A stretch of 64,000 nt of DNA from Aurantimonas sp. Leaf443 (GCF_001425575.1 NZ_LMRD01000006.1:631977-695976), one strand, 5' to 3'. Numbered from the stretch's first letter, positions 47,958 to 57,239 are shown. Notes: generated by a model from the letters alone, not told the origin. Numbers and translations are program-made.

Positions 47958-48788
47958 TTGTCCCGCACCGTCGATATCGAACGTCTGGCCGACATCCTGC
48001 GCGAGGCCGCGCTCGCCGAGATCATGCCGCGCTTTCGCAACCTTGCCGAAGGCGATATCCGCCAGAAGACCTCCGCGACCGATCTCGTGACCGAAGGCGA
48101 CGAGATGGCCGAGCGGCACATCAAGGCGCGCTGCCGCGAGATCTGGCCGGAGGCCCTGTTCGTGGGCGAGGAATCGGTCGCCGCCGACCCGGCACTGCTG
48201 GAGCGGCTGAAGGGCGCCGATCTCGCCATCGTCGTCGATCCGATCGACGGGACGGCGAATTTCGCCGCCGGCGTGCCGCTCTTCGCCGTCATGGCCGCCG
48301 TGGTCGAGAAGGGCCGCACGGTCGGCGGCATCATCTACGATCCGCTCGGCGAGGACTGGATGATCGCCGAGAAGGATGCTGGCGCGTGGCAGCGGGGCGT
48401 CCTGGGCCCGCTCAAGCGGCTGGAGGTGGCGCAGGAAATTCCGCTCTCTGAGACGATCGCCTGCGGCAGCACGACCTTCCTGCCGCCGGCGGAGCGGCGC
48501 GCCATGCAGATGCAGCTCGCCTCCGTGAAGATCGTCGGCAACTACCGCAATGCCGGCCACGAATACCGGCTGCTCGCCTCGGGCGGCGCGCATTTCTGCT
48601 TCTATTCCAAGCTGATGCCCTGGGACCATCTGCCCGGCGCCCTCATCGTGGAGGAGGCCGGCGGGGCCGTGTCGCTGGCCGACGGATCGCCCTATCACGG
48701 CGCCGGGACGCATGAGGGCTTCCTCATCGCCGCCTGCGGCCGGCAGACGCTGCAGGCGGCACGGGACCTTCTGGTGCCCCGCGTCTGA
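47958..48788 (+). CDS. Inositol monophosphatase-family phosphatase
   Basis: This 276-residue magnesium-dependent phosphatase has the complete metal site: GEES after the first helices, DPIDGTANF (the DxxDGT motif), and WDHLPGALIVEEAGG. The family includes inositol-1-phosphatase, CysQ, histidinol-phosphatase HisN and fructose-bisphosphatases, and the substrate cannot be chosen by eye. No CysQ-specific features stand out. The reading frame has no early ATG: translation most likely begins at TTG 47958, which has AAGGA nine bases upstream. It lies 13 bases after ttcA and may share its transcript. Confidence 0.86.
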   Translation: MSRTVDIERLADILREAALAEIMPRFRNLAEGDIRQKTSATDLVTEGDEMAERHIKARCREIWPEALFVGEESVAADPALLERLKGADLAIVVDPIDGTANFAAGVPLFAVMAAVVEKGRTVGGIIYDPLGEDWMIAEKDAGAWQRGVLGPLKRLEVAQEIPLSETIACGSTTFLPPAERRAMQMQLASVKIVGNYRNAGHEYRLLASGGAHFCFYSKLMPWDHLPGALIVEEAGGAVSLADGSPYHGAGTHEGFLIAACGRQTLQAARDLLVPRV

Positions 48789-48855
48789 CCACAGCGCCCA
48801 GGCGGCCCGGGAGAGCCGCCCGCGATGAATGTGTCTCGTCCCGCGCGGACGCGCT

Positions 48856-50130
48856 CTATTCGGCGGGATGCCCTCCGAGCTTCGCGGAAGCTGCCTCCCC
48901 CTCGTGATGGGGCTGGAAGAGCCGCCCCTCCGCCGCCAGCACGCAGAGCGTGGCGCCGGTGGAAAGCGCGAGGAAGCCGATCAGCATCGGCACCACCGTG
49001 CCGTCGTAGAAATAGCCGATCAGCGCACCGAAGAGACCGCCGCCGAAGGTCTGCATGAAGCCGAGCACGGACGAGGCCGTGCCGGCGACATGGCCGAGCG
49101 GGTCCATGGCGAGCGCGTTGAAATTCGTGCCCACGAAGCCGAACAGGCAGAAGTTCACCGTCATCAGCGGTACGAAGAGCCAGATCGGCGCGGCGCCGCC
49201 ATAGGCCAGCGCCAGCGCCAGATGGATCGCGGCGAGGGCGATGAAGCCGATGAGCGCGCCATGCGAGAGGCGACGCATGCCGAAGCGCTGGACGAGGCGC
49301 GAATTCACGAAGGACGAGGCGGCCATGAAGATCGCGGTGGCCGAGAAGACGAGCGTGAAGCTCGGGCCGAGGCCGTAGACGCCGGTATAGAGCTGTTCCG
49401 CCTGGTTGATGAAGCCGAAGAGCACGCCGAAGATCAGGGCCGTCGCGATCGTGTAGGCGAAGGCGACGCGGTTGGTCAGAACCGTGCGGAAGGCCTCGAT
49501 CGTGCGCTTGGCCGTCAGCGGGCGCCGATCTTCCGGATGCAGCGTCTCGGGCAGGCGCAGCGCCACCCAGATCGTCACCGCTGCGCCGAAGGCGGCGACG
49601 ACAACGAAGATCTCGCGCCACGTGCCGAACAGCATGATCGCCTGCCCGATATTCGGTGCGACGACGGGAATGGCCATGAAGACCATCATGACGAGCGACA
49701 TGACGCTGGCCATGCGGCGGCCGCCGAAACAGTCGCGCACGACCGACACGGCGATGACGCGGGTGGCGGCCGCGCCGATGCCCTGCGCGGCGCGCAGCGC
49801 CAGCAGCGCCTCGAAGGTCGGCGCGAAGATCGCGGCCACCGACGCGAGGATGTAGACGCCGAGCCCGAAGAACAGGACGGGACGGCGCCCGAACCGGTCC
49901 GAAAGCGTGCCGTAGAGGATCTGCGCCGCGCCGAAGCCCAGGATGTAGGACGTGATGACGAATTGCCGGCGGTTCTCGTCCTCGACCCCGAGGGCGGCCC
50001 CCATCTGCTGAAGCGAGGGGATGAACACGTCGATCGCCGCCGCGTTCAGGGCCATCAGGCAGGCGATCATCGTCACGAGCTCCCAATAGGGGAGCCCGCG
50101 CGTGACGGAATTTTCCGGCGCGTCGGACAT
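48856..50130 (-). CDS. Bcr/CflA-type multidrug efflux MFS transporter
   Basis: This 424-residue membrane protein has 12 predicted helices and the drug:H+ antiporter signature. Helix 1 carries the DVFIPSLQQMGAALG segment (the LYLPALP position of the Bcr group). The conserved loop between helices 2 and 3 reads YGTLSDRFGRRPVLFFGL, and RAAQGIGAAATRVIAVSVVRD is motif C-like. Bcr/CflA proteins export bicyclomycin, chloramphenicol or related small molecules; the real substrate is unknown. The last 25 residues are a His/Glu-rich cytoplasmic tail. It is convergent with the phosphatase gene and upstream of no obvious regulator. Confidence 0.86.
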   Translation of the reverse strand: MSDAPENSVTRGLPYWELVTMIACLMALNAAAIDVFIPSLQQMGAALGVEDENRRQFVITSYILGFGAAQILYGTLSDRFGRRPVLFFGLGVYILASVAAIFAPTFEALLALRAAQGIGAAATRVIAVSVVRDCFGGRRMASVMSLVMMVFMAIPVVAPNIGQAIMLFGTWREIFVVVAAFGAAVTIWVALRLPETLHPEDRRPLTAKRTIEAFRTVLTNRVAFAYTIATALIFGVLFGFINQAEQLYTGVYGLGPSFTLVFSATAIFMAASSFVNSRLVQRFGMRRLSHGALIGFIALAAIHLALALAYGGAAPIWLFVPLMTVNFCLFGFVGTNFNALAMDPLGHVAGTASSVLGFMQTFGGGLFGALIGYFYDGTVVPMLIGFLALSTGATLCVLAAEGRLFQPHHEGEAASAKLGGHPAE

Positions 50131-50263
50131 TTCGACCTCGTTCGTCGTGAGACCTTCGACCTACGCGCCGCCAAGCGAAAAAGCAATCTAGCTTATCATA
50201 TTCCCGGCTAGCATCCGCCAAGCCCGAAGCGGACCGTCGATGCCTCTCGCACCCGAAACGAAA

Positions 50264-50290
50264 GAAGGCCCGCCATGGTGGCAGGCCTTC
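50264..50290 (-). terminator. Terminator of the grxD gene
   Basis: GAAGGCC (50264-50270) pairs with GGCCTTC (50284-50290), and inner GCC pairs with GGC around a five-base loop with one C-A mismatch. The minus strand continues with TTTCG. It is 30 bases beyond the grxD stop. Confidence 0.8.
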
Positions 50291-50320
50291 CGAATTTTTC
50301 CTCCGAGCGGTGTGCCCGGC

Positions 50321-50668
50321 TCAACCCTGCGCGCCGACCTTGGCTTCGGTCGAGACGCCCTTCTCGTCGAGAAAGGTCTTCAGCTCGCCCGCCTGGAACA
50401 TCTCGCGCAGGATGTCGCAGCCGCCGACGAACTCGCCCTTCACGAAGACCTGCGGCACGGTCGGCCACTGCGTGTAGTCCTTGATGCCCTGGCGGATCTC
50501 GTCCGAGGAGAGGACGTTCACGCCCTTGTACTCCACGCCCATGTAATCGAGAATCTGCACGACCTGACCGGAGAAACCGCACTGGGGGAAGGCCGGCGTG
50601 CCCTTCATGAAGACGACGACGTCGTTGGTCTTCACCTCGTTGTCGATCCAGTCCTGAATTCCGCTCAT
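50321..50668 (-). CDS. grxD: Monothiol glutaredoxin Grx4/GrxD
   Basis: This 115-residue CGFS-type glutaredoxin binds a bridging [2Fe-2S] cluster and partners BolA proteins in iron-sulfur trafficking and iron sensing. The active-site CGFS begins at C30 in GTPAFPQCGFSGQVV. The glutathione-binding WPTVPQVFVKGEFVGGCDI block follows. The start at 50668 fits the family N-terminus; an upstream in-frame ATG at 50728 would add 20 residues. It ends a minus-strand run of purL, bolA, a 94-residue gene and grxD, which links the cluster-carrier pair to a purine gene, an order common in alphaproteobacteria. Confidence 0.96.
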   Translation of the reverse strand: MSGIQDWIDNEVKTNDVVVFMKGTPAFPQCGFSGQVVQILDYMGVEYKGVNVLSSDEIRQGIKDYTQWPTVPQVFVKGEFVGGCDILREMFQAGELKTFLDEKGVSTEAKVGAQG

Positions 50669-50813
50669 GGGTCCGTCCTGTTCAAGGAGACGCCGCCACG
50701 CGGCGGTCGAAGTCGGGCCGTGCTGCAAGCGCGATGCCCATGTGGAGCCTACATACTGTGTCGGGCGCGCGCTTTGAAGGGGGCGCCCGTTTCGGCGCGG
50801 TCGGCGCCCGCCG

Positions 50814-51098
50814 TCAGGTGCGCGGCATCGGGGGCCGCTCGAGACCGGCCAGCCGCATGGTGGTCTGATAGTGCTCGCTCAAGCGGTTCAGGATGTTGTT
50901 CCCGGCGAGGACGAGATCGCACTTGACCTCCTCGACGTCCCGATCGATCCGGTCGAACCCCTCGCGCATGTCGCGCTCCAGCCGGCCGAGCAGTTCCTGC
51001 TGGCGCAGAATGAGGTCGAGCATCTGGCTTTGCCGCAGGTCGAAGCGGCGCAGGAGAGCCAGCATATGGCTCGTCGTGGTGGTCTCCGTGCCGCTCAT
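50814..51098 (-). CDS. Small coiled-coil hypothetical protein between bolA and grxD
   Basis: This 94-residue protein has a Ser/Thr-rich start (SGTETTTTSHM). A predicted amphipathic helix of about 45 residues follows (LLRRFDLRQSQMLDLILRQQ, then ELLGRLERDMREGFDRIDRD), and then a shorter helix ending in RPPMPRT. There is one cysteine (EVKCDLV). It resembles small helical proteins of the DUF-type found in rhizobia, but I do not recognise a named family. The neighbours suggest an iron-sulfur or redox context; that is inference from position only. The spacing to grxD (145 bases) and bolA (30 bases) would allow co-transcription with bolA. Confidence 0.62.
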   Translation of the reverse strand: MSGTETTTTSHMLALLRRFDLRQSQMLDLILRQQELLGRLERDMREGFDRIDRDVEEVKCDLVLAGNNILNRLSEHYQTTMRLAGLERPPMPRT

Positions 51099-51128
51099 CG
51101 CCGAACTCCCCGCGTCGCCGTCCGAAGC

Positions 51129-51362
51129 CTATTTCGGCACGCTCGTCTGCAGCGCCAGCGCGTGGAGCACGCCGCCCATATTGCCACGCAGCGCCTCGTA
51201 GACCATCTGGTGCTGCTGCACGCGGGACTTGCCGCGGAAGCTCTCGGCGACGACCTCCGCCGCGTAATGGTCGCCGTCGCCGGCGAGATCGCGGATCGTC
51301 ACCACGGCGTCCGGAATCCCGTCCTTGATCATCGTCTCGATGTCGCGGGCATTCATGGCCAT
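51129..51362 (-). CDS. bolA: BolA-family protein
   Basis: This 77-residue protein has the BolA fold, with RDLAGDGDHYAAEVVAESF followed by the diagnostic helix KSRVQQHQMVYEAL. The YrbA/IbaG-like short form is the best fit: the conserved histidine in QQHQMVY is a cluster ligand when bound to a monothiol glutaredoxin. The natural partner, GrxD, is encoded 460 bases downstream on the same strand. The start ATG is at 51362, two codons before a second in-frame ATG. It lies 94 bases after the purL stop, on the same strand. Confidence 0.94.
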   Translation of the reverse strand: MAMNARDIETMIKDGIPDAVVTIRDLAGDGDHYAAEVVAESFRGKSRVQQHQMVYEALRGNMGGVLHALALQTSVPK

Positions 51363-51456
51363 GCTGCGTCTCTCCGTCTGGGGCCGTCTACCGTGCCCGT
51401 CTGAGGGCAAGGATAAGGTCTCGCGGGCGCCTCGACAATCGAGGCGCCCCGTTTCT

Positions 51457-53682
51457 TCACGCGGCCGCGGCCGGCTCGACCACGGTGCCGGACATGAAGT
51501 CCGGGAACCAGCTCTCATGCGCGACGGTGAGGTCGGCGACGGAGACGTCGACATAGGGCGCGATGCCGAGCCGGTCGCCCTGCGCCACGCCGAGTTCGCG
51601 CAAGGGAACGCCCGCCGCCTCGGCCGAGCGCACGACCGTGCCGGCATGGGCGGGATCGATGGCGATCACGTAGCGCGCCTGATCCTCGCCGAAGAGGAGG
51701 GCGTGGCCGTAGCCCTCGCCGACCTTCACCTGCATGCCGAGGCCGGAGGCCATGCACATTTCCGCCAGCGCGACGGCGAGCCCGCCGTCCGAGAGATCGT
51801 GGCAGCCGAGCGCCAGCCTGCCGCGGATGAGGCCGCGCACGAAGTCGCCGTGGCGCTTCTCGGCCTCGAGATCGACATGGGGCGCCGCCCCGTCCTCGCG
51901 GCCCTCGATCTCGCGCAGGTAGATCGAGCTGCCGAGATGGCTGCCGTCGGCGCCGACGAGGAAGAGGATGTCGTGCTCCTTCATGCCGCCGATCGTTGCC
52001 ATGCGGGTGCGGTCCTCGATGAGGCCGACGCCGCCGATCGTGGGCGTCGGCAGGATCGCCTTGCCGTGGGTCTCGTTGTAGAGCGAGACATTGCCCGAGA
52101 CGATCGGAAAGCCGAGCGCGGTGCAGGCCGCGCCGATGCCCTCGATGGCCTTGACGAAATGGCCCATGATCTCCGGCTTCTCGGGATTGCCGAAATTGAG
52201 GTTGTCGGTGGCGGCCAGCGGCTCGGCCCCGACCGCCGTCAGGTTGCGCCAGCATTCGGCGACGGCCTGCGCGCCGCCCTCGAACGGATCGGCCTCGCAG
52301 TAGCGGGGCGTCACGTCCGAGGAGAAGGCGAGGGCCTTGGTCGGGTGGCCGTCGACGCGCACGACGCCGGCGTCGCCGCCCGGGCGCTGCAGGGAGTTGC
52401 CCTGGATCAGCGTGTCGTACTGCTCGAAGACCCAGCGCCGCGAGGAGATGTCGGGCGAGCCGAGGATCGTCAGGAGCGCCGCGCCGTAATCGCTCTGCTC
52501 GTCGAGATCGGCCGGGTGGACGACCGCGGCGGGCTTCGGCTCCACCCAGGGGCGGTCGTATTCGGGCGCCTCGTCGCCGAGCTCCTTGATGGGAAGATTG
52601 GCGACTTCGCGGCCCTCGAAGAGGATGCGGAAGCGCAGGTCGTCCGTCGTCCTGCCGACCACGGCGAAATCGAGACCCCATTTGACGAAGATCGCCTCGG
52701 CGACGTCCTGGCGCGAGGGCTCCAGCACCATGAGCATGCGCTCCTGGCTTTCGGAGAGCATCATCTCGTACGGCGTCATGCGCGCCTCGCGCACCGGAAC
52801 CTTGTCGAGATCGAGCTCGATCCCGAGGCCGCCCTTGGCGCCCATTTCCACGGCCGAGCAGGTGAGGCCCGCCGCGCCCATGTCCTGGATGGCGATGACG
52901 GCGCCCGTCTTCATGAGTTCGAGGCAGGCTTCCAGCAGGCACTTCTCGGTGAAGGGATCGCCGACCTGCACGGTCGGGCGCTTCTCCTCGATCGTCTCGT
53001 CGAACTCGGCCGAGGCCATCGTCGCGCCGCCGACACCGTCGCGGCCGGTCTTGGCGCCGAGATAGACGACGGGCAGGCCGACGCCCTTGGCCTCGGAGTA
53101 GAAGATCGCGTCGGTCCTGGCGAGACCGGCGGCGAAGGCGTTGACGAGGCAGTTGCCGTTGTAGCGCGGGTGGAAGTTCACCTCGCCGCCGACGGTCGGC
53201 ACGCCGAAGGAATTGCCGTAGCCGCCGACGCCGGCGACGACGCCCGCCACGAGATGGCGCGTCTTGGGATGATCGGGCGCGCCGAAGCGAAGCGCGTTCA
53301 TCGCCGCGATCGGCCTAGCGCCCATGGTGAAGACGTCGCGCAGGATGCCGCCGACGCCCGTCGCCGCGCCCTGGTAGGGCTCGATATAGGACGGGTGGTT
53401 GTGGCTCTCCATCTTGAAGACGACGCAGAGCCCGTCGCCGATATCGACGACGCCGGCATTCTCGCCCGGCCCCTGGATGACGCGCGCACCCTTGGTCGGC
53501 AGCGTGCGCAGCCAGCGCTTGGAGGACTTGTAGGAACAGTGCTCGTTCCACATGGCCGAGAAGATGCCGAGCTCGGTGATGGTCGGCTCGCGCCCGATGA
53601 GCGAGAGGACGCGCTCGTACTCGTCGGGTTTCAGGCCGTGGCTCGCCACGAGGTCCGGCGTGATCTTGGGTTCGGCGCTCAT
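51457..53682 (-). CDS. purL: Phosphoribosylformylglycinamidine synthase, large subunit PurL
   Basis: This 741-residue subunit of the four-step purine enzyme complex converts FGAR to FGAM with ammonia delivered by PurQ and PurS. It is the small-type PurL, without a fused glutaminase. Blocks include [35 protein letters not shown] (ATP and metal site), [14 protein letters not shown] and [14 protein letters not shown]. The start at 53682 is supported by AGGAAG upstream. The leader ahead contains mutually exclusive hairpins (53718-53760). PurS and PurQ are encoded about 2 kb away in a separate run, on the same strand. Confidence 0.97.
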   Translation of the reverse strand: MSAEPKITPDLVASHGLKPDEYERVLSLIGREPTITELGIFSAMWNEHCSYKSSKRWLRTLPTKGARVIQGPGENAGVVDIGDGLCVVFKMESHNHPSYIEPYQGAATGVGGILRDVFTMGARPIAAMNALRFGAPDHPKTRHLVAGVVAGVGGYGNSFGVPTVGGEVNFHPRYNGNCLVNAFAAGLARTDAIFYSEAKGVGLPVVYLGAKTGRDGVGGATMASAEFDETIEEKRPTVQVGDPFTEKCLLEACLELMKTGAVIAIQDMGAAGLTCSAVEMGAKGGLGIELDLDKVPVREARMTPYEMMLSESQERMLMVLEPSRQDVAEAIFVKWGLDFAVVGRTTDDLRFRILFEGREVANLPIKELGDEAPEYDRPWVEPKPAAVVHPADLDEQSDYGAALLTILGSPDISSRRWVFEQYDTLIQGNSLQRPGGDAGVVRVDGHPTKALAFSSDVTPRYCEADPFEGGAQAVAECWRNLTAVGAEPLAATDNLNFGNPEKPEIMGHFVKAIEGIGAACTALGFPIVSGNVSLYNETHGKAILPTPTIGGVGLIEDRTRMATIGGMKEHDILFLVGADGSHLGSSIYLREIEGREDGAAPHVDLEAEKRHGDFVRGLIRGRLALGCHDLSDGGLAVALAEMCMASGLGMQVKVGEGYGHALLFGEDQARYVIAIDPAHAGTVVRSAEAAGVPLRELGVAQGDRLGIAPYVDVSVADLTVAHESWFPDFMSGTVVEPAAAA

Positions 53683-53717
53683 CTGGTCTTCCTGTCTGCC
53701 AAGTGCCTGCCTGTTAG

Positions 53718-53760
53718 CATTGCGGGGCTCCGCGACAAAGCCCGCAACGCCATTGCGGGC
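53718..53760 (-). promoter_or_regulatory. Alternative hairpins in the purL leader
   Basis: The plus-strand text has CATTGCGGG at 53718-53726, CCCGCAA at 53741-53747, and CATTGCGGG again at 53751-53759. The middle segment can pair with either copy: with the right copy (53740-53747 with 53753-53760, eight pairs, loop of five) or with the left one (seven pairs, loop of 14). In the minus-strand leader this makes two exclusive hairpins about 40-80 bases before the purL start. Confidence 0.55.
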
Positions 53761-53858
53761 GTGCAAGGGCGGACTCTCTGCCGCACGGTCATGCCCTTGC
53801 CGGGAAAGGGGGCAGGTGATTTGCTCATGGGCAGTCCGGAGCAGCGAGGGAGGTGGCG

Positions 53859-54401
53859 GTGCGACGGTTCCTGAAGGCAGGTTTGGCGGCCGTCCTGGCC
53901 GGCGCGTCGCTCGGCGCGTCTCCGGCGCTCGCCGTGTTCTCCGGCGACATGAGCCCGAAGGTGCGCTCGGGCGATTCCGATTACGCGGACGGCGTCGAGG
54001 CCTTCGACGAGAAGGACTGGCCGGCGGCCATCACCGCCCTGTCGAAGGTCGTCGCGCGCCGGCCCCATCACGACAATGCCTGGGCGATGCTCGGCTTCTC
54101 CTTGCGCAAGAGCGGCAATTACGAGCGCTCGCTCGACGCCTATGGCCGCTCGCTCTCCATCAACCCGACGAACCGCGCGGCGATGGAATATCTGGGCGAG
54201 GCCTATCTCGATCTCGGGCGGGTGCGCGACGCGAAGATCCTGCTGATCCGGCTCGCCAACGAATGCACGCGCGTGGCGCTGACCTTCTCGGACGGCGACT
54301 TCAAGGACGGCTGCACCGAGTTCAAGGTGCTGGACGCCGCGATCAAGGCCTACGAGCTCGACCCGCGGGCGCCGGTGAAATCCGAGCCCTTGCCCTGGTG
54401 A
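53859..54401 (+). CDS. Secreted TPR-repeat protein
   Basis: This 180-residue protein has a signal peptide ([20 protein letters not shown], cleavage near ALA). About three tetratricopeptide repeats follow: [23 protein letters not shown], then [20 protein letters not shown], then [20 protein letters not shown]. Two cysteines in the last third (NECTR and DGCTEF) may form a disulfide. It is probably periplasmic and mediates protein contacts; no partner is indicated. The GTG at 53859 is chosen because AGGGAGG is well placed ahead; a GTG at 53853 is in frame but too close. It is divergent from purL and converges on the lipoprotein gene at 54403, one base apart. Confidence 0.85.
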   Translation: MRRFLKAGLAAVLAGASLGASPALAVFSGDMSPKVRSGDSDYADGVEAFDEKDWPAAITALSKVVARRPHHDNAWAMLGFSLRKSGNYERSLDAYGRSLSINPTNRAAMEYLGEAYLDLGRVRDAKILLIRLANECTRVALTFSDGDFKDGCTEFKVLDAAIKAYELDPRAPVKSEPLPW

Positions 54402-54402
54402 G

Positions 54403-54918
54403 TCAGCCGCGCCGCGCCGCCACGAAGGCGAGCGAGCGCGCGGCGCAGGGGCGCGTGTCCGCCGCGCGCCGGTAGACGAGCGTGTCGTCGTCGACCTGCG
54501 AGATGGCGCTGCCGTCGAGGCGTCTTTGCAGGACGATCATCGCCAGATCGTAGCCGCCGCCCTTCTTCGCCGAGCGAAGGCATACGCCGTAGCCCCCGCC
54601 CGTTTCCGGCGTCACGAAGCGGGTCGCACGCTCGGAGGCACGCCGGCGGAAGACGGCGCCGGCCGTGGCGGTGACATAGGCGATCTCGGCCGGGCTGAAG
54701 CCCGTGCCGGTCTGCGCCATCAGCATCGTTTCGTCGGGCGAATCGGCCGGCAGGGGCTCGGCTTCGGTCGAGGCGGCCGGCCCGCCGACCGGGGCTTGCG
54801 GCAGAGGCACGAAATCGGCGAGCGGCAGGGCGCGGTCCGTGCCCGCGCAGGCCGTGAGCGAAAGCTGCGCGAGTGCCAGCGCGCTGCAGAGCGGCAGGAG
54901 AAGGAGACGCCGCGTCAT
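54403..54918 (-). CDS. Hypothetical lipoprotein, second of a pair after purQ
   Basis: This 171-residue protein begins with a lipoprotein signal peptide (RRLLLLPLCSALALAQLSLTAC), the lipobox being LTAC at about residues 21-24. A Pro/Ala/Glu-rich linker of about 40 residues follows, then a compact region with GFSPAEIAYVTATAGAVFRR, GGGYGVCLRSAKKGGGYDLAM, and a later CAARSLAF. I do not recognise the family. It starts three bases after the stop of the preceding lipoprotein gene, which itself starts three bases after purQ, so all three are probably one transcript. Outer-membrane attachment is expected because the residue after the lipid-bearing cysteine is Ala, not Asp. Confidence 0.72.
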   Translation of the reverse strand: MTRRLLLLPLCSALALAQLSLTACAGTDRALPLADFVPLPQAPVGGPAASTEAEPLPADSPDETMLMAQTGTGFSPAEIAYVTATAGAVFRRRASERATRFVTPETGGGYGVCLRSAKKGGGYDLAMIVLQRRLDGSAISQVDDDTLVYRRAADTRPCAARSLAFVAARRG

Positions 54919-54921
54919 GGC

Positions 54922-55350
54922 TCAGGCCGCGCAGTCCGAGGTGCCGGAGCGCCAGCGGCCGAGGTCGGCGTCGATGCGGGCGGCGACGGGCTTGTCGAGC
55001 AGCGGACCGTACCAGGAGACCTCGCCGGACCCCGCTCGACCCTCGACGACGAGGAGAGGCCGGGCCTCGATCCGTCCGCGCGGGACGAGAAGAAAGCGCG
55101 GCCGGCCGGAGAAGGAAGAGAGTTCGGGCGCCAGACTGTAGGCCTGGAAGGCCGGATCGCCCGACTTGAACCAGCAGCGGTTGGCGGCGAGCGTCAGGCG
55201 CTCCATCCGGTCGAGCCCGGTATCGGCGCGCGGAGCGGCGACGGGCGCGGCCGGCCGGTCCTGCGGGCGGGGACTGCCGCAAGCCGAGAGGGATGCGGCG
55301 CAGAGCCCCAGCAGCAGGACGGTCGCGTTCAAGAGCCTTCCCTGCGGCAT
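54922..55350 (-). CDS. Hypothetical lipoprotein, first of a pair after purQ
   Basis: This 142-residue protein has a lipoprotein signal with lipobox LSAC near residues 21-24 (TVLLLGLCAASLSAC). After a Pro/Ala-rich stretch of about 20 residues comes LTLAANRCWFKSGDPAFQAY, then PRFLLVPRGRIEARPLLVVEG, and a C-terminal DLGRWRSGTSDC. Two cysteines flank the domain and could pair. The family is unknown to me, although similar short lipoproteins occur in related genomes. The spacing is tight: three bases after purQ and three before the next lipoprotein gene. The Gly after the modified cysteine suggests sorting to the outer membrane. Confidence 0.72.
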   Translation of the reverse strand: MPQGRLLNATVLLLGLCAASLSACGSPRPQDRPAAPVAAPRADTGLDRMERLTLAANRCWFKSGDPAFQAYSLAPELSSFSGRPRFLLVPRGRIEARPLLVVEGRAGSGEVSWYGPLLDKPVAARIDADLGRWRSGTSDCAA

Positions 55351-55353
55351 CGA

Positions 55354-56034
55354 TCAGGCCGCGACGCGCTGCGTGCCGAAGATCACGCTCTCGAAGAGCG
55401 CGCGCCCGTCCGTGCAGCCGTGCTCGGGCTCCACGAAGTTCTCCGGATGCGGCATCATGCCGAGGACGTTGCCCCGGGCGTTGACGATGCCGGCGATGTC
55501 GCGCACGGCGCCGTTCGGGTTGGTGCCGTCGGCATAGCGAAAGACGACCTGATTCTCGCCTTCGAGGCGCTCCAGCGTCTGCGCGTCGGCGAAATAGTTG
55601 CCGTCGTGATGGGCGACCGGGTTGCGGATGATCTGGCCGGCGGAATAGCGGCGGGTGAAGATCGTGTCCGCGTTGGTCACTTCGAGCTTCACCTCGCGGC
55701 AGACGAATCGCAGCGTCGAGTTGCGCATCAGCGCGCCCGGCAGAAGGCCGGCCTCGCACAGGATCTGGAAGCCGTTGCACACGCCGATGACGGGCACGCC
55801 GCGCCCGGCCGCCTCGGCCACGGCCCGCATGACGGGCGAGCGGGCCGCGATGGCGCCGCAGCGCAGGTAGTCGCCGAAGGAGAAGCCGCCGGGCACGACG
55901 ACGAGGTCGACATCGGGCAGGCTTGTCTCGGTCTGCCAGACGGTCCGCGGCGCCGTGCCCGCGATGTCCGTCAGCGCCGCGATCATGTCGCGGTCGCGGT
56001 TGAGCCCGGGAAGGAGGACGACGGCGGTTTTCAT
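55354..56034 (-). CDS. purQ: Phosphoribosylformylglycinamidine synthase, glutaminase subunit PurQ
   Basis: This 226-residue class I glutamine amidotransferase subunit supplies ammonia to PurL. The catalytic nucleophile is C86 in [17 protein letters not shown], and the His-Glu pair lies in [33 protein letters not shown] is the conserved N-terminal block. The start at 56034 is the family start; an upstream in-frame ATG at 56085 adds 17 unlikely residues. It follows purS by 127 bases on the same strand and is trailed closely by the two lipoprotein genes. Confidence 0.97.
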   Translation of the reverse strand: MKTAVVLLPGLNRDRDMIAALTDIAGTAPRTVWQTETSLPDVDLVVVPGGFSFGDYLRCGAIAARSPVMRAVAEAAGRGVPVIGVCNGFQILCEAGLLPGALMRNSTLRFVCREVKLEVTNADTIFTRRYSAGQIIRNPVAHHDGNYFADAQTLERLEGENQVVFRYADGTNPNGAVRDIAGIVNARGNVLGMMPHPENFVEPEHGCTDGRALFESVIFGTQRVAA

Positions 56035-56161
56035 GGGTCGAGCTTCTTCGTTGCTGCGGACTGTATCGGGGGCGGCGGACGACATGCCTGCGAAGGGCGG
56101 CCGTCCCCGTCCAAGGTCATTGCGGCGAGCGCTCGGATCATGCCGCGCGCTCTTTTCGCCT

Positions 56162-56404
56162 TCAGGCGATCTCGACCGAGTAGTTCTCGATCACCGTGTT
56201 GGCGAGCAGCTTGTCGCACATATCCGACAGATGCGTCCGGGCGGTCTCGGCGTCCTCGCCGTCGATCTCGACGTCGAAGACCTTGCCCTGCCGAACCGAG
56301 GCGACGCCGGCGAATCCGAGATTGCCGAGCGCGCCTTCGATGGCCTTGCCCTGGGGATCGAGAACGCCGTTCTTGAGCGTGACGACGATGCGGGCCTTGA
56401 TCAC
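56162..56404 (-). CDS. purS: Phosphoribosylformylglycinamidine synthase subunit PurS
   Basis: This 80-residue small subunit bridges PurL and PurQ in the FGAM synthase complex and is essential where PurL is of the short type. It shows [23 protein letters not shown] and [19 protein letters not shown], with the C-terminal [18 protein letters not shown]; all are standard for the family. Translation starts at GTG 56404, as no ATG is present in frame upstream. It lies 70 bases after purC on the same strand. Confidence 0.96.
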   Translation of the reverse strand: MIKARIVVTLKNGVLDPQGKAIEGALGNLGFAGVASVRQGKVFDVEIDGEDAETARTHLSDMCDKLLANTVIENYSVEIA

Positions 56405-56474
56405 GAAATTCGCCTGTCCCTTGAGTAGACCAGTTTCAGAGCCGGTGCCGGCTGCTTGGAGGCTCGACGCCGCC

Positions 56475-57239
56475 TTACTTGACCAGCACCGGCCCCGTGG
56501 GGCGGGGCGGCTCGTTCTCGTTCATGATGCCGAGCCGGCGCGCGACTTCCTGATAGGCCTCGACGAGGCCCCCCATGTCGCGGCGGAAGCGGTCCTTGTC
56601 CATCTTCTCCTGCGTCTGCACGTCCCAGAGACGGCACGAGTCGGGAGAGATCTCGTCGGCGACGATGATGCGCATCATGTCGCCCTCGAACAGGCGGCCC
56701 GTCTCCATCTTGAAGTCGACGAGCTGGATGCCGACGCCGAGGAAGAGGCCAGAGAGGAAATCGTTGACGCGGATGGCGAGCGCCATGATGTCGTCGATTT
56801 CCTGGGGCGTCGCCCAGCCGAAGGCCGTGATGTGCTCCTCGGAGACCATCGGGTCGTCGAGCGCGTCGGCCTTGTAGTAGAACTCGATGATCGAGCGCGG
56901 GAGGACGGTGCCTTCCTCCATGCCGAGACGCTTGGCGAGCGAGCCGGCCGCGATGTTGCGCACCACCACCTCGAGCGGGATGATCTCGACTTCCTTGATC
57001 AGCTGCTCGCGCATGTTGAGCCGGCGGATGAAGTGCGTCGGGATGCCCATCTTGTTCAGGTGGGAGAAGATGTATTCCGAGATGCGGTTGTTGAGGACGC
57101 CCTTGCCGTCGACGATCTCGTGCTTCTTCTTGTTGAAGGCGGTGGCGTCGTCCTTGAAGAACTGCACCAGCGTGCCGGGCTCGGGACCCTCGTAAAGGAT
57201 CTTGCCCTTGCCTTCGTAGATCCGGCGGCGACGTGTCAT
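56475..57239 (-). CDS. purC: SAICAR synthetase PurC
   Basis: This 254-residue enzyme joins aspartate to CAIR in purine synthesis, using ATP. It opens with [20 protein letters not shown] and continues with [15 protein letters not shown]. The signature [10 protein letters not shown] ([15 protein letters not shown]) and [13 protein letters not shown] follow. Length is normal. The ATG at 57239 is the clear start. It is first in a purC-purS-purQ order followed by two lipoprotein genes. The 257 bases upstream, shared with the ATPase zeta gene, must contain its promoter, but I could not pick a confident site. Confidence 0.97.
   Translation of the reverse strand: MTRRRRIYEGKGKILYEGPEPGTLVQFFKDDATAFNKKKHEIVDGKGVLNNRISEYIFSHLNKMGIPTHFIRRLNMREQLIKEVEIIPLEVVVRNIAAGSLAKRLGMEEGTVLPRSIIEFYYKADALDDPMVSEEHITAFGWATPQEIDDIMALAIRVNDFLSGLFLGVGIQLVDFKMETGRLFEGDMMRIIVADEISPDSCRLWDVQTQEKMDKDRFRRDMGGLVEAYQEVARRLGIMNENEPPRPTGPVLVK

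Noticed and set aside
51325-53874. An 849-codon plus-strand frame antisense to purL
   Set aside because: PurL is complete and conserved on the other strand; the antisense frame has shadow composition only.
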